Source of the DNA: Agrypnia vestita
Taxonomy: Eukaryota; Arthropoda; Insecta; Trichoptera; Phryganeidae
Length of the DNA: 64,000 nt
Assembly (NCBI GenBank): GCA_016648135.1
Contig: JADDOH010000328.1
Span: 62,001 to 126,000 of the forward strand
Reading direction: 5' to 3'
The position numbers were made by a program, and so were the translations under genes. The notes beneath the pieces are model-generated. The model searched no databases, was not told the origin of the DNA, and saw only the letters and a program-made list of their open reading frames with translations. Below are positions 45,274 through 57,599 of the stretch, piece after piece. How positions within the stretch are numbered: the stretch's first letter is position 1; each line of letters opens with the position of its first letter.

Positions 45274-45400
45274 GACATCTTCACGCAAGTTCATGAGTAT
45301 GGAACGCAGAGTGATGAGAGAACGAAGTATCTCTCCGACTGGCCAGGATATGTTGGACTCTCCGAGGGATGTAGCACTTCTATCACAAAATGGAACCATG
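45274..45400 (+). CDS. by: Tensin exon (linker)
   Basis: Acceptor TTTTTCAG, donor ACCATG/GTTAGT, ending in phase 0. Reads TSSRKFMSMERRVMRERSIS, PTGQDMLDSPRDVALLSQNG. Reading through the donor gives an open extension that is not used. Confidence 0.88.
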
Positions 45401-46380
45401 GTTAGTCATTTTAGTTTTACAGTTAATTTTCAGCCAATGGTTGTTATGGAAAATCTGATCAACGTTGCTAGTAATGTTATAAATTTTAGTAATAAGACTA
45501 GAATAGTATACAAAGCAAGTCTAGAATTGTACTCAATGATGCATCATCAATGGAGCAACAGATGAGTATGGTCCCTGGTCTCCTCACTCCACTCGAACCG
45601 CAATCCAACCTCATTGTGACTCCATGCGGTTCCGGGGATAATTCAGTTGTACATGTCGTTCAACCATCTCAGCTTAGATCTTCCAATATTCCATCAGCCA
45701 ATGGATTTTCCTTCAAATGATTGCTTCGCAGGTTGTACTAAACCCATGCGTTGAACATGACCAGCCTACCTCAGCCGTACGTACCGTATCACTCAAACAA
45801 TGTTGGCTTCAACAAATTCCGCATCTAACTTGTGGTGATAGCCACACTCCATTTTCATTATTGGCTTCAAATATCCTTATGTTCGAAGACCATTAATAAA
45901 TTTTTGTCTTTCTTGCTGACTACTCAACATTCAGATCCACATGAGATAAACATTAATAATAATGTGTACCTATATGTAATAAAATAATAAAAATCTAAAT
46001 CTAAACGGAGATTTGCATATTCAAATTTAACGAATAAACCAGGTTTAAAATGTTGTATTAATGGAATGTGTTAGAGCCTACGGGTGTTAAGTCGCATGGA
46101 GTGTGCTGGTGGGCGTATCAACGAATGAATAGTCCGATTATTTTTGACCTTGCCACTTGTTTCTATGTCAGATTTATTTATCTACCACTGTGGTGGTGTT
46201 ATAAAAATTTTTGAGAATTTCAATCATAACCCTGCTCAGGCCAGTAATGGATGATGTGATCTTTATTATATGTCAATCTTCAGTCTGTATATAAGTACAC
46301 TCACAAACAGTAAGAGCACACTGAATTAAGAATTACAATTTTTTGTTTGAACAATAGTTGGAAAATATTGAAAAGAGTTC

Positions 46381-46945
46381 ACTAAGGAAGTAAAGGTAAA
46401 AATGTTACTCGAGTAACTTTTTTTATTAAAACGGGTTGTTCATTTGTTTACTCGCCGAAGTACATTCAAGAGTAACATTTTTTTACTCTCCAATATCTGT
46501 GGATAAAGGTAAAATCGTTGGTAAAAAAATGGCCATCCTCTCACAGCTGATTTGAAAATGTGACATTTGTCCATATAGGTACTTGTTTTTTTTTTATATA
46601 ATTTGTAAACATTAAAATGAATCTTTTAATTTTGCGTTATTTTAGCAATGGTTTTGACGTTGGTTTGGTTTGTTTCATAGAATAGCGTGGTTTGTTTGAA
46701 CTAGTACAGAACCGCAAAAGTACGTATTGCCAGTGGTAAAAAATGTAAATAAATCAAATTCCATAGACATACGCGGTATTTGAGGTTTATTCCGCTTGGC
46801 ACCCTATTAACCTTATTATTGGTTTGACAGTGGTAAAAAAGAAGTTTCTGCAACCCGAAATCGAGTTTGCTCTCGGCGGATGGTAAAAAAAGTTACTCGG
46901 GTTAATTTTCCTCAAGTAAAATTTACTTCAGATGGCGCAACCGGG
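46381..46945. mobile_element. Probable MITE with GTTACTCGAGTAAC-type ends
   Basis: AAGTAAAGGTAAAAATGTTA then CTCGAGTAAC at left and GTTACTCGGGTTAATTTTCC..TTTACTTCA at right are inverted; the boundaries are approximate. Confidence 0.5.
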
Positions 46946-47004
46946 GCTAAATTATTCAATTCAGAAATGACTTCATTTCACCACTCAAGTAATATGTTAT
47001 AAAT

Positions 47005-47357
47005 AAAGTAAACTCTCTATTATCTGGGGCAAAAAATGACCCGGATAATCTCTGCAAATAAATTTAAAAATAATTATTTATAAACACACAATAGACTCAT
47101 AGTTCGCTCTCCCGTTGTCTAAATAAATATACTTTTGACAGGAGTTCCCGCAATTTTGTGATTAGGGATGTTCACAATTTTCCATTTTCGAGTATTCGTA
47201 ACTTTTATATTTTATTTTTGTAATATTATTTAGTTGATAGAAAAATATTTTTACATTTTATAAAGAATTTTCGAAATATTAAAAAAAACAATATTTTACT
47301 GCCCAGATTAATCCGCAACAGGTTATAATGCGATTCCAGATTATCAAAAGTGTACTG
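47005..47357. mobile_element. pogo/Tigger-like MITE
   Basis: AAGTAAACTCTCTATTATCT.. at left and the inverse of CAGTACACTTTTGATAATCT at right, followed by TA. The ACTCTC-x-x-TTATC motif is typical of pogo-like ends. Confidence 0.6.
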
Positions 47358-47486
47358 TATTGATCCAGTAATATTTCTGTTGCACCATATATAAACACAA
47401 ACTATGCTGATTTATAAAAACTACATATTAATGTAAAATTTCAATGGCCTAATTTTATAGTCTAATTCTTGTATGTACGTCTCCAG

Positions 47487-47677
47487 ACCCGCGAAGAGTC
47501 CCTGTCGTCTTGGCGCAGCGTGTCAGTGAGCGAGTGGGAGGGGAATGGGGATGGGGATGAGTCCAGGGGAGCCACCCCCGCCTTCCCCACAACACCGCGC
47601 ACTCCGTACCCGCCTTCAGCCACACCACCGCCTCCGTCACACTCGCGCTTACCACCGCGTAGTCCTGTCACTCAGCG
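47487..47677 (+). CDS. by: Tensin exon (Ser/Pro-rich linker)
   Basis: Acceptor CTCCAG, donor AGCG/GTAAGT. Reads TREESLSSWRSVSVSEWEG.., PTPPSHSR-like proline-rich end ..LPPRSPVTQR. Phase 0 in, two bases out. Minus-strand frames over the same bases are shadows. Confidence 0.9.
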
Positions 47678-47839
47678 GTAAGTTTTAATTTATCACAGCC
47701 TAATTTTTTAATTCAAGTTCAATTCAATAATATTCAATGTCATTTAGCGTCGTGCAATAATTAATTATTAAAGTATCCAAAAAGCATTAGAATCAGACTC
47801 AAAATTAACAAACGAATGATACTAAGAGCCTTAAATTTT

Positions 47840-47932
47840 TGCGAAAACTGCTTATTTGATTTGTGAAAAATGCTTAATATCTATGTTTTTTTCTTAACTA
47901 TCGCTACTGATCAAAGAACCGGCCCTATGAAT
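47840..47932. mobile_element. Family C MITE fragment
   Basis: Only the right half is clear: CTATGTTTTTTTCTTAACTA..GATCAAAGAACCGGCCC. Confidence 0.5.
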
Positions 47933-48099
47933 AACTATATCCCTAATCAATTCTGCCATCCTATCTCTTGCTTTTTATTTATCTTCAACATAAGCCTAGA
48001 AAAACTATTTTTTACGTATATTACGTATTATTACATTAAAAATTATAGTCAAGGATATCGGGGGCACAAATAATGTATAGGACCAATAAATGTTCACAG

Positions 48100-48266
48100 A
48101 AAGGACTTTTCAACTCTTGTGGGCAGAAGTCCACCGTCGCCGCTTCCGCATCCTTCTCCCACCACCCCTGTCAGCCCGGAGCTGCAAGATGTCTCACCAG
48201 ATAATGTCAAGTTCGTGAGAGACACCTCTAAATTCTGGTACAAGCCCCACATCTCCCGGGACGAAG
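48100..48266 (+). CDS. by: Tensin exon leading into the SH2 domain
   Basis: Acceptor TTCACAG, donor GAAG/GTAAGA. Reads KDFSTLVGRSPPSPLPHPSP.., DNVKFVRDTSKFWYKPHISR DE. KFWYKPxISRDEA is the conserved entry of tensin SH2 domains. Exits with one base (G), completed by CA of the next exon to give Ala. Confidence 0.95.
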
Positions 48267-48582
48267 GTAAGATCAAAATGCCAAGTAACATGTTTTATTA
48301 ATTGTTCAAAACAGAATATGTACCTGAATTTGTATACATATATAGTAAAAAAATTATATATTGTTAACTCACTTTTTTGACTACCTAAAAATTATATTTC
48401 TAGATAGGTACAATACTTTAATTAGTTTTAATGCTTTAGTTATATATAATAACAATGCTTTAGTTAGCAGTAATATTTGAGACTTCTGCACACGTTTGCA
48501 CACTATAAACAAATTGCATTCATTCATGATACAAATGACATATATTCAAATGCATAAAAATTAATGTTGTTGAGTTTTTCAG

Positions 48583-49201
48583 CAATCGCACTGCTCCAAA
48601 ACCAGGAAGTTGGCTCATTCATCATCCGTGACTCCAACTCCTTCCCCAATGCCTTTGGACTGGCATTAAAAGTATCCGCCCCACCGGGTGGGCCAGCCCA
48701 GCCTTCGGACTTAGTCCGCCACTTCCTAATCGACCCCACATCCAAGGGAGTTCGGCTGAAAGGCTGCGCCGATGAGCCAGTTTTCTCCTCGCTATCCGCT
48801 TTGGTCTACCAGCACTCTGTTACCCCGCTGGCACTACCAGCAAAGTTAAAACTTCCCGGCTCTGATCCAGCACCACCGATACCGGGAGGAGCAGCCAGAG
48901 AATTGTTAGCAGCCGGAGCCGCTTGTTCCGTACTGTACATAGGAGGTTCCGGATGTGAAGCTCTCACAGGCCCAGAAGCCATCGCCAGAACAGTATCTAA
49001 AATGTTCCCACAAAGGCCGGAACTGAAGCCTGCCATGGTGCATTTCAAAGTTTCAGCACAAGGAATCACATTAACAGATTCGGCGAGAAAGTTGTTCTTC
49101 AGAAGGCATTACCCAACAGCTTCTGTTTCACACTGTGGACTGGATCCAGGAGATAGAAGATGGAGTCACACAACTGATGCTAATGGAATCCCTAGCTCTA
49201 A
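48583..49201 (+). CDS. by: Tensin SH2 plus most of the PTB domain
   Basis: Acceptor TTTTTCAG, donor CTCTAA/GTAAAT. The SH2 continues IALLQNQEVGSFIIRDSNSF, where the Arg of FIIRDS is the phosphotyrosine-binding beta-B Arg, then ..DLVRHFLIDPTSKGVRLKGC and EPVFSSLSALVYQHS. After a short linker comes the tensin-type PTB: AACSVLYIGGSGCEALTGPE, MVHFKVSAQGITLTDSARKL, FFRRHYPTASVSHCGLDP. SH2 followed by a C-terminal PTB is unique to tensins. The protein acts at integrin adhesions, binding integrin beta tails through the PTB and phosphotyrosine partners through the SH2 (family knowledge). Leaves two bases (AA), completed to Asn in the last exon. Confidence 0.97.
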
Positions 49202-49813
49202 GTAAATAAATTACTATTATACTAAATTATTTTTTCTCCATTTAAATGTTTAAAATATTAATCAATTGGACCAAATCTTATTGACTAGCAAAACAGTTTT
49301 AAACATTAGTTACATAGATACATTCAGGTAGGGAATTTCAAGCATTCAATTGTCTTTCTATCATTTTTAAAGAAAGTAATTTCAAAATCAAATTCATTTT
49401 TCATTACTAAAACGCACATTGCAAAATTATTGTTTCATTGTGACTTTGTATTTAGTAGGTTTATTCTGAAGTACTCGAGCAAATGTAAAGTTACTTAGCA
49501 GACAGCATTTCCTGTTTACAGATGAAAAATATTTATGTATAAGTATTTCTTTGTTCAGCCATTATCTGGAAAATCCATTGTTTATTATAATTTTTTCTCG
49601 ATTTCTTCTTACAATTTAAATGAAAATGTTTTCTATATCTCTATCCCAAGTTGATGATTTCTATCACGAAAGATATTAAATTGATATGACTGCTCCCAGA
49701 GGTCTGTCTAGAAAAGAAACATTAATTCTAATAAATCACTAAGTCGACCATAATTCAAATCTAAACATATTTATTATTATATCGACTAACAAATATTTTT
49801 TTATATTTTGCAG

Positions 49814-49970
49814 TAGAATATTTGGCTTCATCGCCCGGCGCGCTGGCAGCTCTACGGACAACGAGTGTCACGTGTTTGCAGAGCTGGAACCAGAACAGCC
49901 AGCCACCGCCATCGTCAACTTCGTATCTAAAGTCATGCTCGGACAGTCCTCAGCCAACCACATCATCTGA
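49814..49970 (+). CDS. by: Tensin last coding exon (PTB end)
   Basis: Acceptor TTTTGCAG. Reads [40 protein letters not shown] then [11 protein letters not shown] and TGA at 49968-49970. The [40 protein letters not shown] block is the signature end of tensins. The visible coding exons total about 2.2 kb (about 740 codons), close to the size of Drosophila blistery. Confidence 0.97.
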
Positions 49971-50185
49971 CACAAGAAGTCGCGATAGCTAATGCCTCCT
50001 ATCCCGCCGAGATACGCTCGACAGATACCAACTATCAAATTGAACTGAAACGTGACATAAGCTTTGAAAAAAATATTTTTATGCGTTTTTTTTTTAAATA
50101 ATGTAATGGTATGTAACATCTTTTGTTGAGAAAATTTTCTGCTTGAGTTGTCTGTTGTATTTCAAATAAATGTCAGTTTCAACAT
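49971..50185 (+). terminator. by: Tensin 3'UTR with polyadenylation signal
   Basis: AATAAA at 50165-50170, about 195 bp after the stop, followed by a GT/T-rich stretch (GAGTTTGGTGTGTGAAAG). Longer 3'UTR forms cannot be excluded. Confidence 0.7.
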
Positions 50186-50199
50186 TATACGAGTTTGGT

Positions 50200-51400
50200 G
50201 TGTGAAAGAATTTTAAAAAACTCACTTCGATACCAGTGCTAGTGCTTCAGGGAATTATGCAGTTTAATATAATCACAGACATACATACTACTTCAAATAT
50301 TATATTTAATTAACTCATGAGTTATACAACAGATTGGCTATGAATGCTTTTTGTCAATATATAGGTATATATATATTTTTTTTATTGCGGTAATATACTA
50401 AAAGGTCTAGGTATTTGGATATAAAATACATAAAAACCTTTTTCACTGGAAAAGATTTTCCACATTGGATTTTAATCCTTCAAACGTGGACATTTGGAAT
50501 CAAAATTTCAAATATGTATTGTAAAATAGAGTAATTCTTCAAGTATCGAATATGATAACATTTAAATATATGTATATTTATATTTATTTTGTTTTAAGTG
50601 AAAATCATATTACATGTCATGTCTCACTCTTTGTTTAAACTAAGTACCTATTTGTATGAAAATTTTTTTTTAGTAAGTTCTTACCAAAAATCACCCTCTT
50701 TACCACTTTTTAATTAAGGAGGTTTAAGATTTCAATTAATTAAAAATTATTTATTATTTTAATAAGAATGTTTGCTGAAATGTATGAGAGTTATTCTAAG
50801 AATATAAAAAATGTATCATTATCGTACTACTCCACTTCTTCTAAGACTATCTTACATCGATTATATTAATTTATTATTTCAAATAACGGTGTTTATTTCG
50901 TGATTTACAGCGATTTAATGCCGCGATAATATTACATATAGTTTTGCATTTTATTTTTTATTTTTTGCATGTAAGAAATAACTAGTCTTGTGGAAATGAT
51001 GTTAACAATTTTATTGGAATAAAATATTTCTATTGAATAAACACTAGTCTTGTCACTACGGAACGGTGTGAGAGATGGCGATTGTATCTTTATTGTATTG
51101 TGTAGTCGAGATAATTTAGTGTTTAATGTTAATCCAATGTAAACTAACTTTGTGCCTAGATTGATTAACTTAACATAGGTGTAAATTAAATTGTAAGTCA
51201 ATTAATTTCTTCTGAGTTTAATGAATTTAATAATTAAAAATTTATCTACAATTAAGTATTCAGATTATATCACCAGTGAATTTCAGTATTTTAAATATAC
51301 GTTATAAAATAATACAATTGACCCAGTTTAATGAAATTCATAAATATATCATCGAAATATACATATTTTCGCTTTAAACTAAAGAAATATAATGTTGAAT
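50200..51400. other. AT-rich intergenic DNA
   Basis: No ORF or repeat structure recognised. Confidence 0.4.
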
Positions 51401-51404
51401 AATT

Positions 51405-51843
51405 ATAGTTGGCTCTGAGGGTCTTTCTGGTTCATGGCCGACTGCGCTATCACTCTCCAAGTCCCCTGATCTTTGGTCTCCCAATAAGGAATTCAAACGT
51501 TGTCCACCATTACATTCTCGGGGAATAGAGGGGCCAAGTTATCATTGATCTGCTTATCCCATCTTACCATTCTCAACTTATATATTGCTGAGATGTTGGG
51601 TGAATGGAAGACATTGACACGCTCAGTGTGTGGGTGAAAGAGCCATCCTTTAACTGGTCCAAGAATGTTCCGGAGAATTTTCTCTTTATATACTTGGATA
51701 GCATTTAATTGATTCTCCGTGAAGCTCCTTGCTTCACATCCAAAGGGCGCTGTTGGGTCAAATTTAAATGAAAAATATATTTTTCCTCGACAGTAGCTTG
51801 GATCTGTACAACCAGAGCAAAAAGCTGCGCTCCCATGTTTCAT
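51405..51843 (-). pseudogene. RTE-like LINE C-terminal fragment
   Basis: The minus-strand frame reads FGCEARSFTENQLNAIQVYK, EKILRNILGPVKGW and SPNISAIYKLRMVRWDKQIN: the E-R-K-I-L-R-x-I-x-G-P-V and I-x-x-I-x-K-x-R-x-x-R-W blocks of RTE/CR1-like ORF2. After a shift, GRPK..GTWRVIAQSAMNQ ends it. 5'-truncated. Confidence 0.75.
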
Positions 51844-51849
51844 CTCGTA

Positions 51850-54160
51850 AGTTCCGAGAATTTTTTTTATTTTAAAATATTATTAAAGCGTCAAATCTCA
51901 GTTATAAAGCAAATAAAAATGTTTCCTCATTTCTCAACTTCATTGTTTACAAAGATTATATATGTATGTATGTATACACATCCCAATTCTCGCACTATTT
52001 AAATTTACATTCTTTACCAAAAAGTAATATAATATTGGTACTACTTACAAACTTGTTAACTACACATCAATTCATTAATGCCAATTGTAGAATTTGAGTG
52101 TTTTGGTGAATAACATTCTTATCGATGATGTACCTATCTAATATTTTGTGTAATCAGTTAGAAAGTAAGGAAATGAATGTCAAATATGTGTACACTCCAA
52201 CCTGTACTATTCTGGTTAGCCTATATAAAAGTGTCCTTAAATGTTAACTCACAAAATTAGGCCTAACCGTCGCACTTCTTTATTAAAAATTATTATAGTG
52301 CTTAACAAAATAAATGTTTAAGTTGTATTCTACTTACCATATACATTTATTGTTAGTGTATTTATTGATTTGCAATAAACTCTACAATTATTATTTAACA
52401 ATATTAAATAAAATGGTGTATTCATTCTGTCAACCTGATCTACCTGAGCTGAGGATTCCGCACAGTGATAATCTTCGTTCTTTATGTGATTATGAAACCA
52501 TTACATCTTTTACTACAAACAAAACATTATATACTACGGTTCACCACTAACCTCTGTCTAATGCGCTGTTTTTAAAATTCTGTTTTTAACACAGTACCAT
52601 AAAACCTTTTTTTATATGGAGAGCATTAGATAAAACATATTTTATATTAAAATATTGTCTAGTCAACAGAGCCATTCAAAATATTCTATATATGTATAGT
52701 TTTCTGGGCTATTATGTTGTGTGTCTCCGATCCATCTGACCGACATTTTTGATTTCATTGCAGGGTCCATCATCAGAGCTGGAAAACAGCTTAAAAAACT
52801 CCACACAAAATATCTCCGGTTAAACTTTAATTACTGCTACTAAACATTGGATAATTTTAATAATGTGTTCGCAACCCCAGTAAGTGATAAATCATTATCA
52901 AAAAAAAAGATATTTGTATACCATTCGACAAAATAAAAAACAAAACATTTTAAAAATAAATATAAAATGTGTCTTTGCCAAATTGAATTGTATAAATTTC
53001 TTCGGAATACATATTATGTATGTCAGTAAAAATCCTCATGGTTTCAAATCATTTTCTTCAGCAAAAATCAAAAGAGATGACAATTGGCATCCTTTTAGAA
53101 AGATCGTAAGTACATTTATAATTTTGAAAAAATTATATATTCAGCTTTGAGAAGAGAAATTAAGCCTTTCATATGCATATATTATCAATAAAAACCTATT
53201 CATCATTGATCACAACATTTATAGTTAAAAATTTAATTTAAATAACATCAATTCCTATAAGTATAATGAATTCCCATAAAAATGATATAAAAATCTGTCT
53301 CAAAATCCAGCACGGTATGTGAAATATTTTTAAATTGTTTTGTACATTCAATCAATTTTGTAAATAGGAATATTATGCTTTATAAGTGGTAACTTACAAC
53401 ATCAATAATATCTGAATCCCATCAATAATAATAATAATAATAAGTTTATTCCAGCGTAACCAGATAGCATATGTAAGACCTGGTCCGCCATATAAATTAC
53501 AAATGTTAGATAAAAATTTTACATGTGAAGCAGAATAAGAGAATAACATATATGCCTATATAGAGATAAAAAATATTTAAAAAATAGGTAATAATTATAA
53601 AAAAAATAATACCATTAAAATACATCAATGACACCTCAATCGCATTTAATTGTATGTAGTATTTCTGTAAGGCTACCGATAAAATAATAGAAATAAGTTT
53701 TTCAATATATTAACTATACATATTTAATAGTCAAGCTCACATCATACATTTTTAATAAAACAATTTAATTTATTTTCGTATGTGTAATTTTCAAATATAA
53801 TATAATTTTTTTATGAAATTCCAGCCATCACATATAACTAACTAAAAATAGTACATTATAAGACATGACTGACAAGCATTAAAAGTGAATTTGTTGAAAA
53901 ATATTCACTTTTTCAATTTCAAATGTTCATTTATTTTTTAAATAGAAGTTGGTACCAAATTAGAATCAAGTCACAAGTACGTTAGCAGTTCTAAATTAAT
54001 CAATTCAACTGCAGGCCAGCCACAAACAAGAACACAATTATATCGGGACTCCGCAGTCAGAATTCATAACGCGAAACAATGAATGATTTTAACGAAAGAT
54101 AAAATATTATACAGGTACATTCAGTAGTTTTTTACAATAAATCTCTATAATTCAATACTT
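51850..54160. other. Intergenic DNA with LINE-tail debris
   Basis: 53424-53480, (TAA)n then GTTTATTCCAGCGTAACCAG, looks like the tail of a minus-strand LINE. Small frames at 52390-52550 and 52970-53150 have no recognisable similarity. Confidence 0.4.
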
Positions 54161-54169
54161 ATAAAGAAT

Positions 54170-54175
54170 TTTATT
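54170..54175 (-). terminator. Dsk: Sulfakinin polyadenylation signal
   Basis: AATAAA on the minus strand, about 135 bp after the stop codon, the first such motif downstream. Confidence 0.6.
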
Positions 54176-54309
54176 TATACACTATTCATTCATGGAGTTT
54201 AAAGAATATTAATCAATGCATATATTGTGCCTATTTAATTCCGATTACCATGTTAGATTTTCCGTTAGAGCGCAGTGGTCAATCGAGGTCCCCAGATCAC
54301 GATGCGGAG

Positions 54310-54660
54310 TTAGTCGACTTCTCCTCGGCCAAATCTCAAGTGCCCATAGTCATCAAACTGGTCTTCCCTTTTACCAAACCTCAAGTGGCCGTAATCGTCC
54401 ATCTGCTTCTTACTCAGTTCAATTATGTCATCGTCTTCAATTACGAATCTCTCGGGGGGTCCTGGAGACAGTCTAGCCCTGTACCTCACTCTCGGAGCTA
54501 GGACCAATCCATTTCCTCTGGTGCCAACGTTACTTCCTGTCCCGCTTCCTCCGTTTCCAGAGGATCCTTGTGTATCTCTAGCTTTTGTTCCAATAATGGA
54601 GCACAAAGTTATAATCAATATCATGGAAAATGTGGTGTAAAAACCCATATTCATTTTCAT
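54310..54660 (-). CDS. Dsk: Sulfakinin neuropeptide precursor
   Basis: A complete 116-residue frame from ATG (54658-54660) to TAA. Residues 1-27 are a signal peptide ([20 protein letters not shown], then SIIGTKA). A Gly/Ser-rich and then basic spacer follows to about residue 69, and an acidic stretch [14 protein letters not shown] sits before the peptides. K84-K85 precedes [13 protein letters not shown] (86-98, amidation Gly 96), giving sulfakinin 1, probably with pyroglutamate. [14 protein letters not shown] (99-112) gives sulfakinin 2, then a short GEVD tail. The DDY tyrosine is the expected sulfation site and RF-amide the receptor-binding end. Leu replaces the commoner Met in HMRF, as in some other insects. 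Sulfakinins are cholecystokinin-like satiety and gut-muscle peptides made in brain neurons (family knowledge). No intron interrupts the frame. A second ATG (residue 3 or 5) could be used but would not change the product. Confidence 0.95.
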   Translation of the reverse strand: MKMNMGFYTTFSMILIITLCSIIGTKARDTQGSSGNGGSGTGSNVGTRGNGLVLAPRVRYRARLSPGPPERFVIEDDDIIELSKKQMDDYGHLRFGKREDQFDDYGHLRFGRGEVD

Positions 54661-54834
54661 TTTGTCCGTGTTATAAATACAGTTTTCTTACACAGTACTT
54701 TTTATTTGACCCTAAATATGAAAAAAAAATATGGCAACATTCGGTACTTGTTATTGAAAATGCCTACAAAATAATTAAGGTTTAAATAATCTCAATGTAT
54801 CACCAGTTGTTATCACTAGAAGGCTGATCTGCCG

Positions 54835-54870
54835 AGTGACTTCAATCTGCACGGAACCTTCCTTTTATGC
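54835..54870 (-). promoter_or_regulatory. Dsk: Candidate sulfakinin core promoter
   Basis: On the minus strand GCATAAAAGG (54861-54870) is TATA-like, and TCACT about 31 bp downstream (A at 54837) fits an arthropod initiator. That would give a 5' leader of about 175 nt if unspliced. Spacing is right; there is no other proof. Confidence 0.4.
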
Positions 54871-54879
54871 AAACGCCTT

Positions 54880-55985
54880 GGGGAATATTGCAAATCCCTA
54901 AGGTTTTAGTATTCAGAATGAGTATTTTCCCTCGCAAATAAGACATGACAGCCTTCAAATTATGAACTTTATCATTAGCATTTTATCTTTCAACACGGGG
55001 AGAATAAAGATAAAAGAATAATACTTAATGTTTCAGAAAAAATATTTTTATCTCGTAATATCTTATTAATAAATGTAATATAAAACTCATAAATAGGTAG
55101 GTACCTATGTATTCAATAGCTCTGAAATGTTCTTACCTGTGTAGTTTTTTTTAATCTTATTTTATTTCCAAATTTGAAATATTCACTGAAAATCAGGCCT
55201 GTCATGTGGGTATGAGTGGCGATCATTCTTTTGTTTTAAATTAAAATTTTCACGTTAAGTAATAACACAATTGTTTATCTTTGCGCTGGATTGTGAAGAT
55301 AATTTATCTTATTAAAGGTAATTTTTTATTATCGTTTTATATTGTTTTTGTTCTTTTTCTAAAGTTGCAGCAATACCTCGAGCAGTTGATTGGAATCGTA
55401 AATTCCAGAAACTTCTTTGTTATTTAAAAGTGAATAAAAATGAAGTAAACTGGCAATTATGTTTTCTTCTGCCATATTCTAAAGCAAAAATGTATTTTAG
55501 TTATATTTTATCAGTAAAATGATTTCTTTAGTCTACTTGGAATCTGCCAAGGTAGTCACGAACTCTGATAGGAATTTCCAAATAATCTAATTTACGATTT
55601 TACAAGATGGAGTCTGCTCGGGTTTATTTTATTAACATAAACATCATTTCTGATATTTTGAAGCACTTAAATATTCCCTTTATCGCAAATTGGTGTAAAA
55701 ATATTATTTTTAAATGGCGGAATGGGGGAGGTACAGTGTGTTTCAGAAAATTGTATTATTTATTATTAGGGTAATTTTACAGAACAACAAGTGCAACAAA
55801 TGATAGGATTAATTCTAATTACTTTTTATCAACTCTACTTTGAAAGAACACGGTCCACAAAAAAAATCTATATTTTCGCGTGAATTATTTGAATATACAT
55901 TTGAATATTTACAATATTCGCCCGAGATGAAAGCAATTTTTGTCCAATCGCCATGGACATGCGAAATATTATCATAGCAATGAAT
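54880..55985. other. AT-rich intergenic DNA
   Basis: Contains AGGTAGGTACCTATG-type words; no gene or transposon structure recognised. May hold sulfakinin regulatory DNA. Confidence 0.35.
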
Positions 55986-55988
55986 GCC

Positions 55989-56137
55989 TAAGGGCCGGTT
56001 GTTTCATGTTGGATTAAAGTAAAAGTTCGTTTAAAGCATAGAATTCCGTTCTCTACCAATCAAATGAACCATTTCCGTAAAATCTATCCTTTAAACGAAC
56101 TTTTATCTTGATCCAACTTGAAACAACCGGACCTTAG
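55989..56137. mobile_element. Family C MITE
   Basis: AAGGGCCGGTTGTTTCATGT then TGGATTAAAG at left and ..CTTGATCCAACTTGAAACAA then CCGGACC at right, a nearly full-length palindrome of about 145 bp. Confidence 0.85.
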
Positions 56138-57177
56138 TAGTTACTGCATAAGCTTTTTATATTTGCTTTTTTTTTTCATATTCGGGTCCGCGTTAACTGA
56201 TTAATCATCTGCTTAATGCGGGAATTAGTATTGTTTCACTTGAGCGTTGGTTTACGCGCAAATTGAAGCCGCGCTAAGCGAGGTTTTCCTCCATATTCAT
56301 GGATTATCTACATTTAATCTACGTCATGGCAACAAGAGAAAACAAAAATGACAACAAGAGAAAAAATACAAAATTTTCCATTGTAATAATAAGACCGTAA
56401 GCATCTTTTTAAACATTCTGTCACAGAGTATTAATTTGTAAAAAAATTAACAAAACCCCGTTTTTTATGAGAAGGGATTGAATCAGTGAAGAAGAATGTC
56501 CCCCTTGCATCTATTTAAGGCACATTTTACATACGCATTATTCTAGCATAATCAAATCCCCTAGCAAACAAAAAAACAATACAACAATTATTACAAAAGA
56601 TATTGTTTTATAAATTTCATACGTACCTATATAATGTGGTTTCCCAAATATTTGTTAGTTTGTGTAAATACAAGCTGTTTCGCGTTGCTCTGAAAAGTGT
56701 AGGTATATTATTTTATTAAACGAAAGAACATAATATTTGACATTAAAATTTAAAAATAATAAAAGTACACATCATACCTGAAAAGAGAAACAACATTTAA
56801 AACTAATATTTCACCAAAATTATTAAATATATTATTAAAAAATAATTTTCACAATAGGTCGATTGTCAGTTGTTTGAATTTGAAGAATTTGGATGCAAAT
56901 TCAAATGTTCCATTTACCAATTTAAATTATATAAAGAGTAGGTACCTACTGATCTTCATTTACATGTAAGTATGTATGCATATGTATACATTTGTAAACG
57001 ATCATGAATGCATTTATATATTTACATATAGGTGTAATGTACCTACACTATTATCTAGATATGTATAAGATTTTTATTTTAATGTAATAGGTGTAAAACA
57101 TAGAAATAAAATAAATAGATAAATAAATAAATAACAACTCTTTATACTTACATCTTTATTATGATGTTATGTGTCAA

Positions 57178-57297
57178 AGGGCCGGTTGTTTCAAGTTGGA
57201 TTAAAGTAAGCGTTCTTTAAAAGCATAGATTTTTACGTTCTCCACCAATCAGACGATCCGCTTACTTTGATCGAACTTGAAACAACCGGGCCAAAGA
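57178..57297. mobile_element. Family C MITE, second intergenic copy
   Basis: GGGCCGGTTGTTTCAAGTTG.. and ..CGAACTTGAAACAACCGGGC, with AAA on both sides. Closest to the 55989 copy. Confidence 0.85.
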
Positions 57298-57514
57298 AGC
57301 TTTGATATCTGAAAGTCGATTAAGGTGATAAATCGTAGCTCCCTTCACGCTCAACTCTGTACCTACTGGCATTTGCGCGCTCTCAAGATGAATCTCTGAT
57401 AGATATCTCATCAGCACAGTCTTACAGTCATGCCCATTTTCAATTTATGCTATCTTAAGCGTCATGAAGATTTGACGGCAAAGGTCGCTATGCATTAGCT
57501 GGTCATTCCGCTGG

Positions 57515-57585
57515 TATTGCAGCATAATTGGTAACGCAATCCACCGGCAACAGAAAGTTTCGGGTTCGAGAACTTGAGATTTTGA
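57515..57585 (+). mobile_element. Weak tRNA-like (SINE-head) fragment
   Basis: GCAGCATAATTGGTAACGCA has A-box form and GGGTTCGAGAAC a decayed B box. No pairing acceptor stem. Confidence 0.35.
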
Positions 57586-57599
57586 TTTGTTCAGTTGAG

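Noticed and set aside
48524..49069. Minus-strand frames opposite the tensin SH2/PTB exon
   Set aside because: Shadows of a well-identified coding exon.
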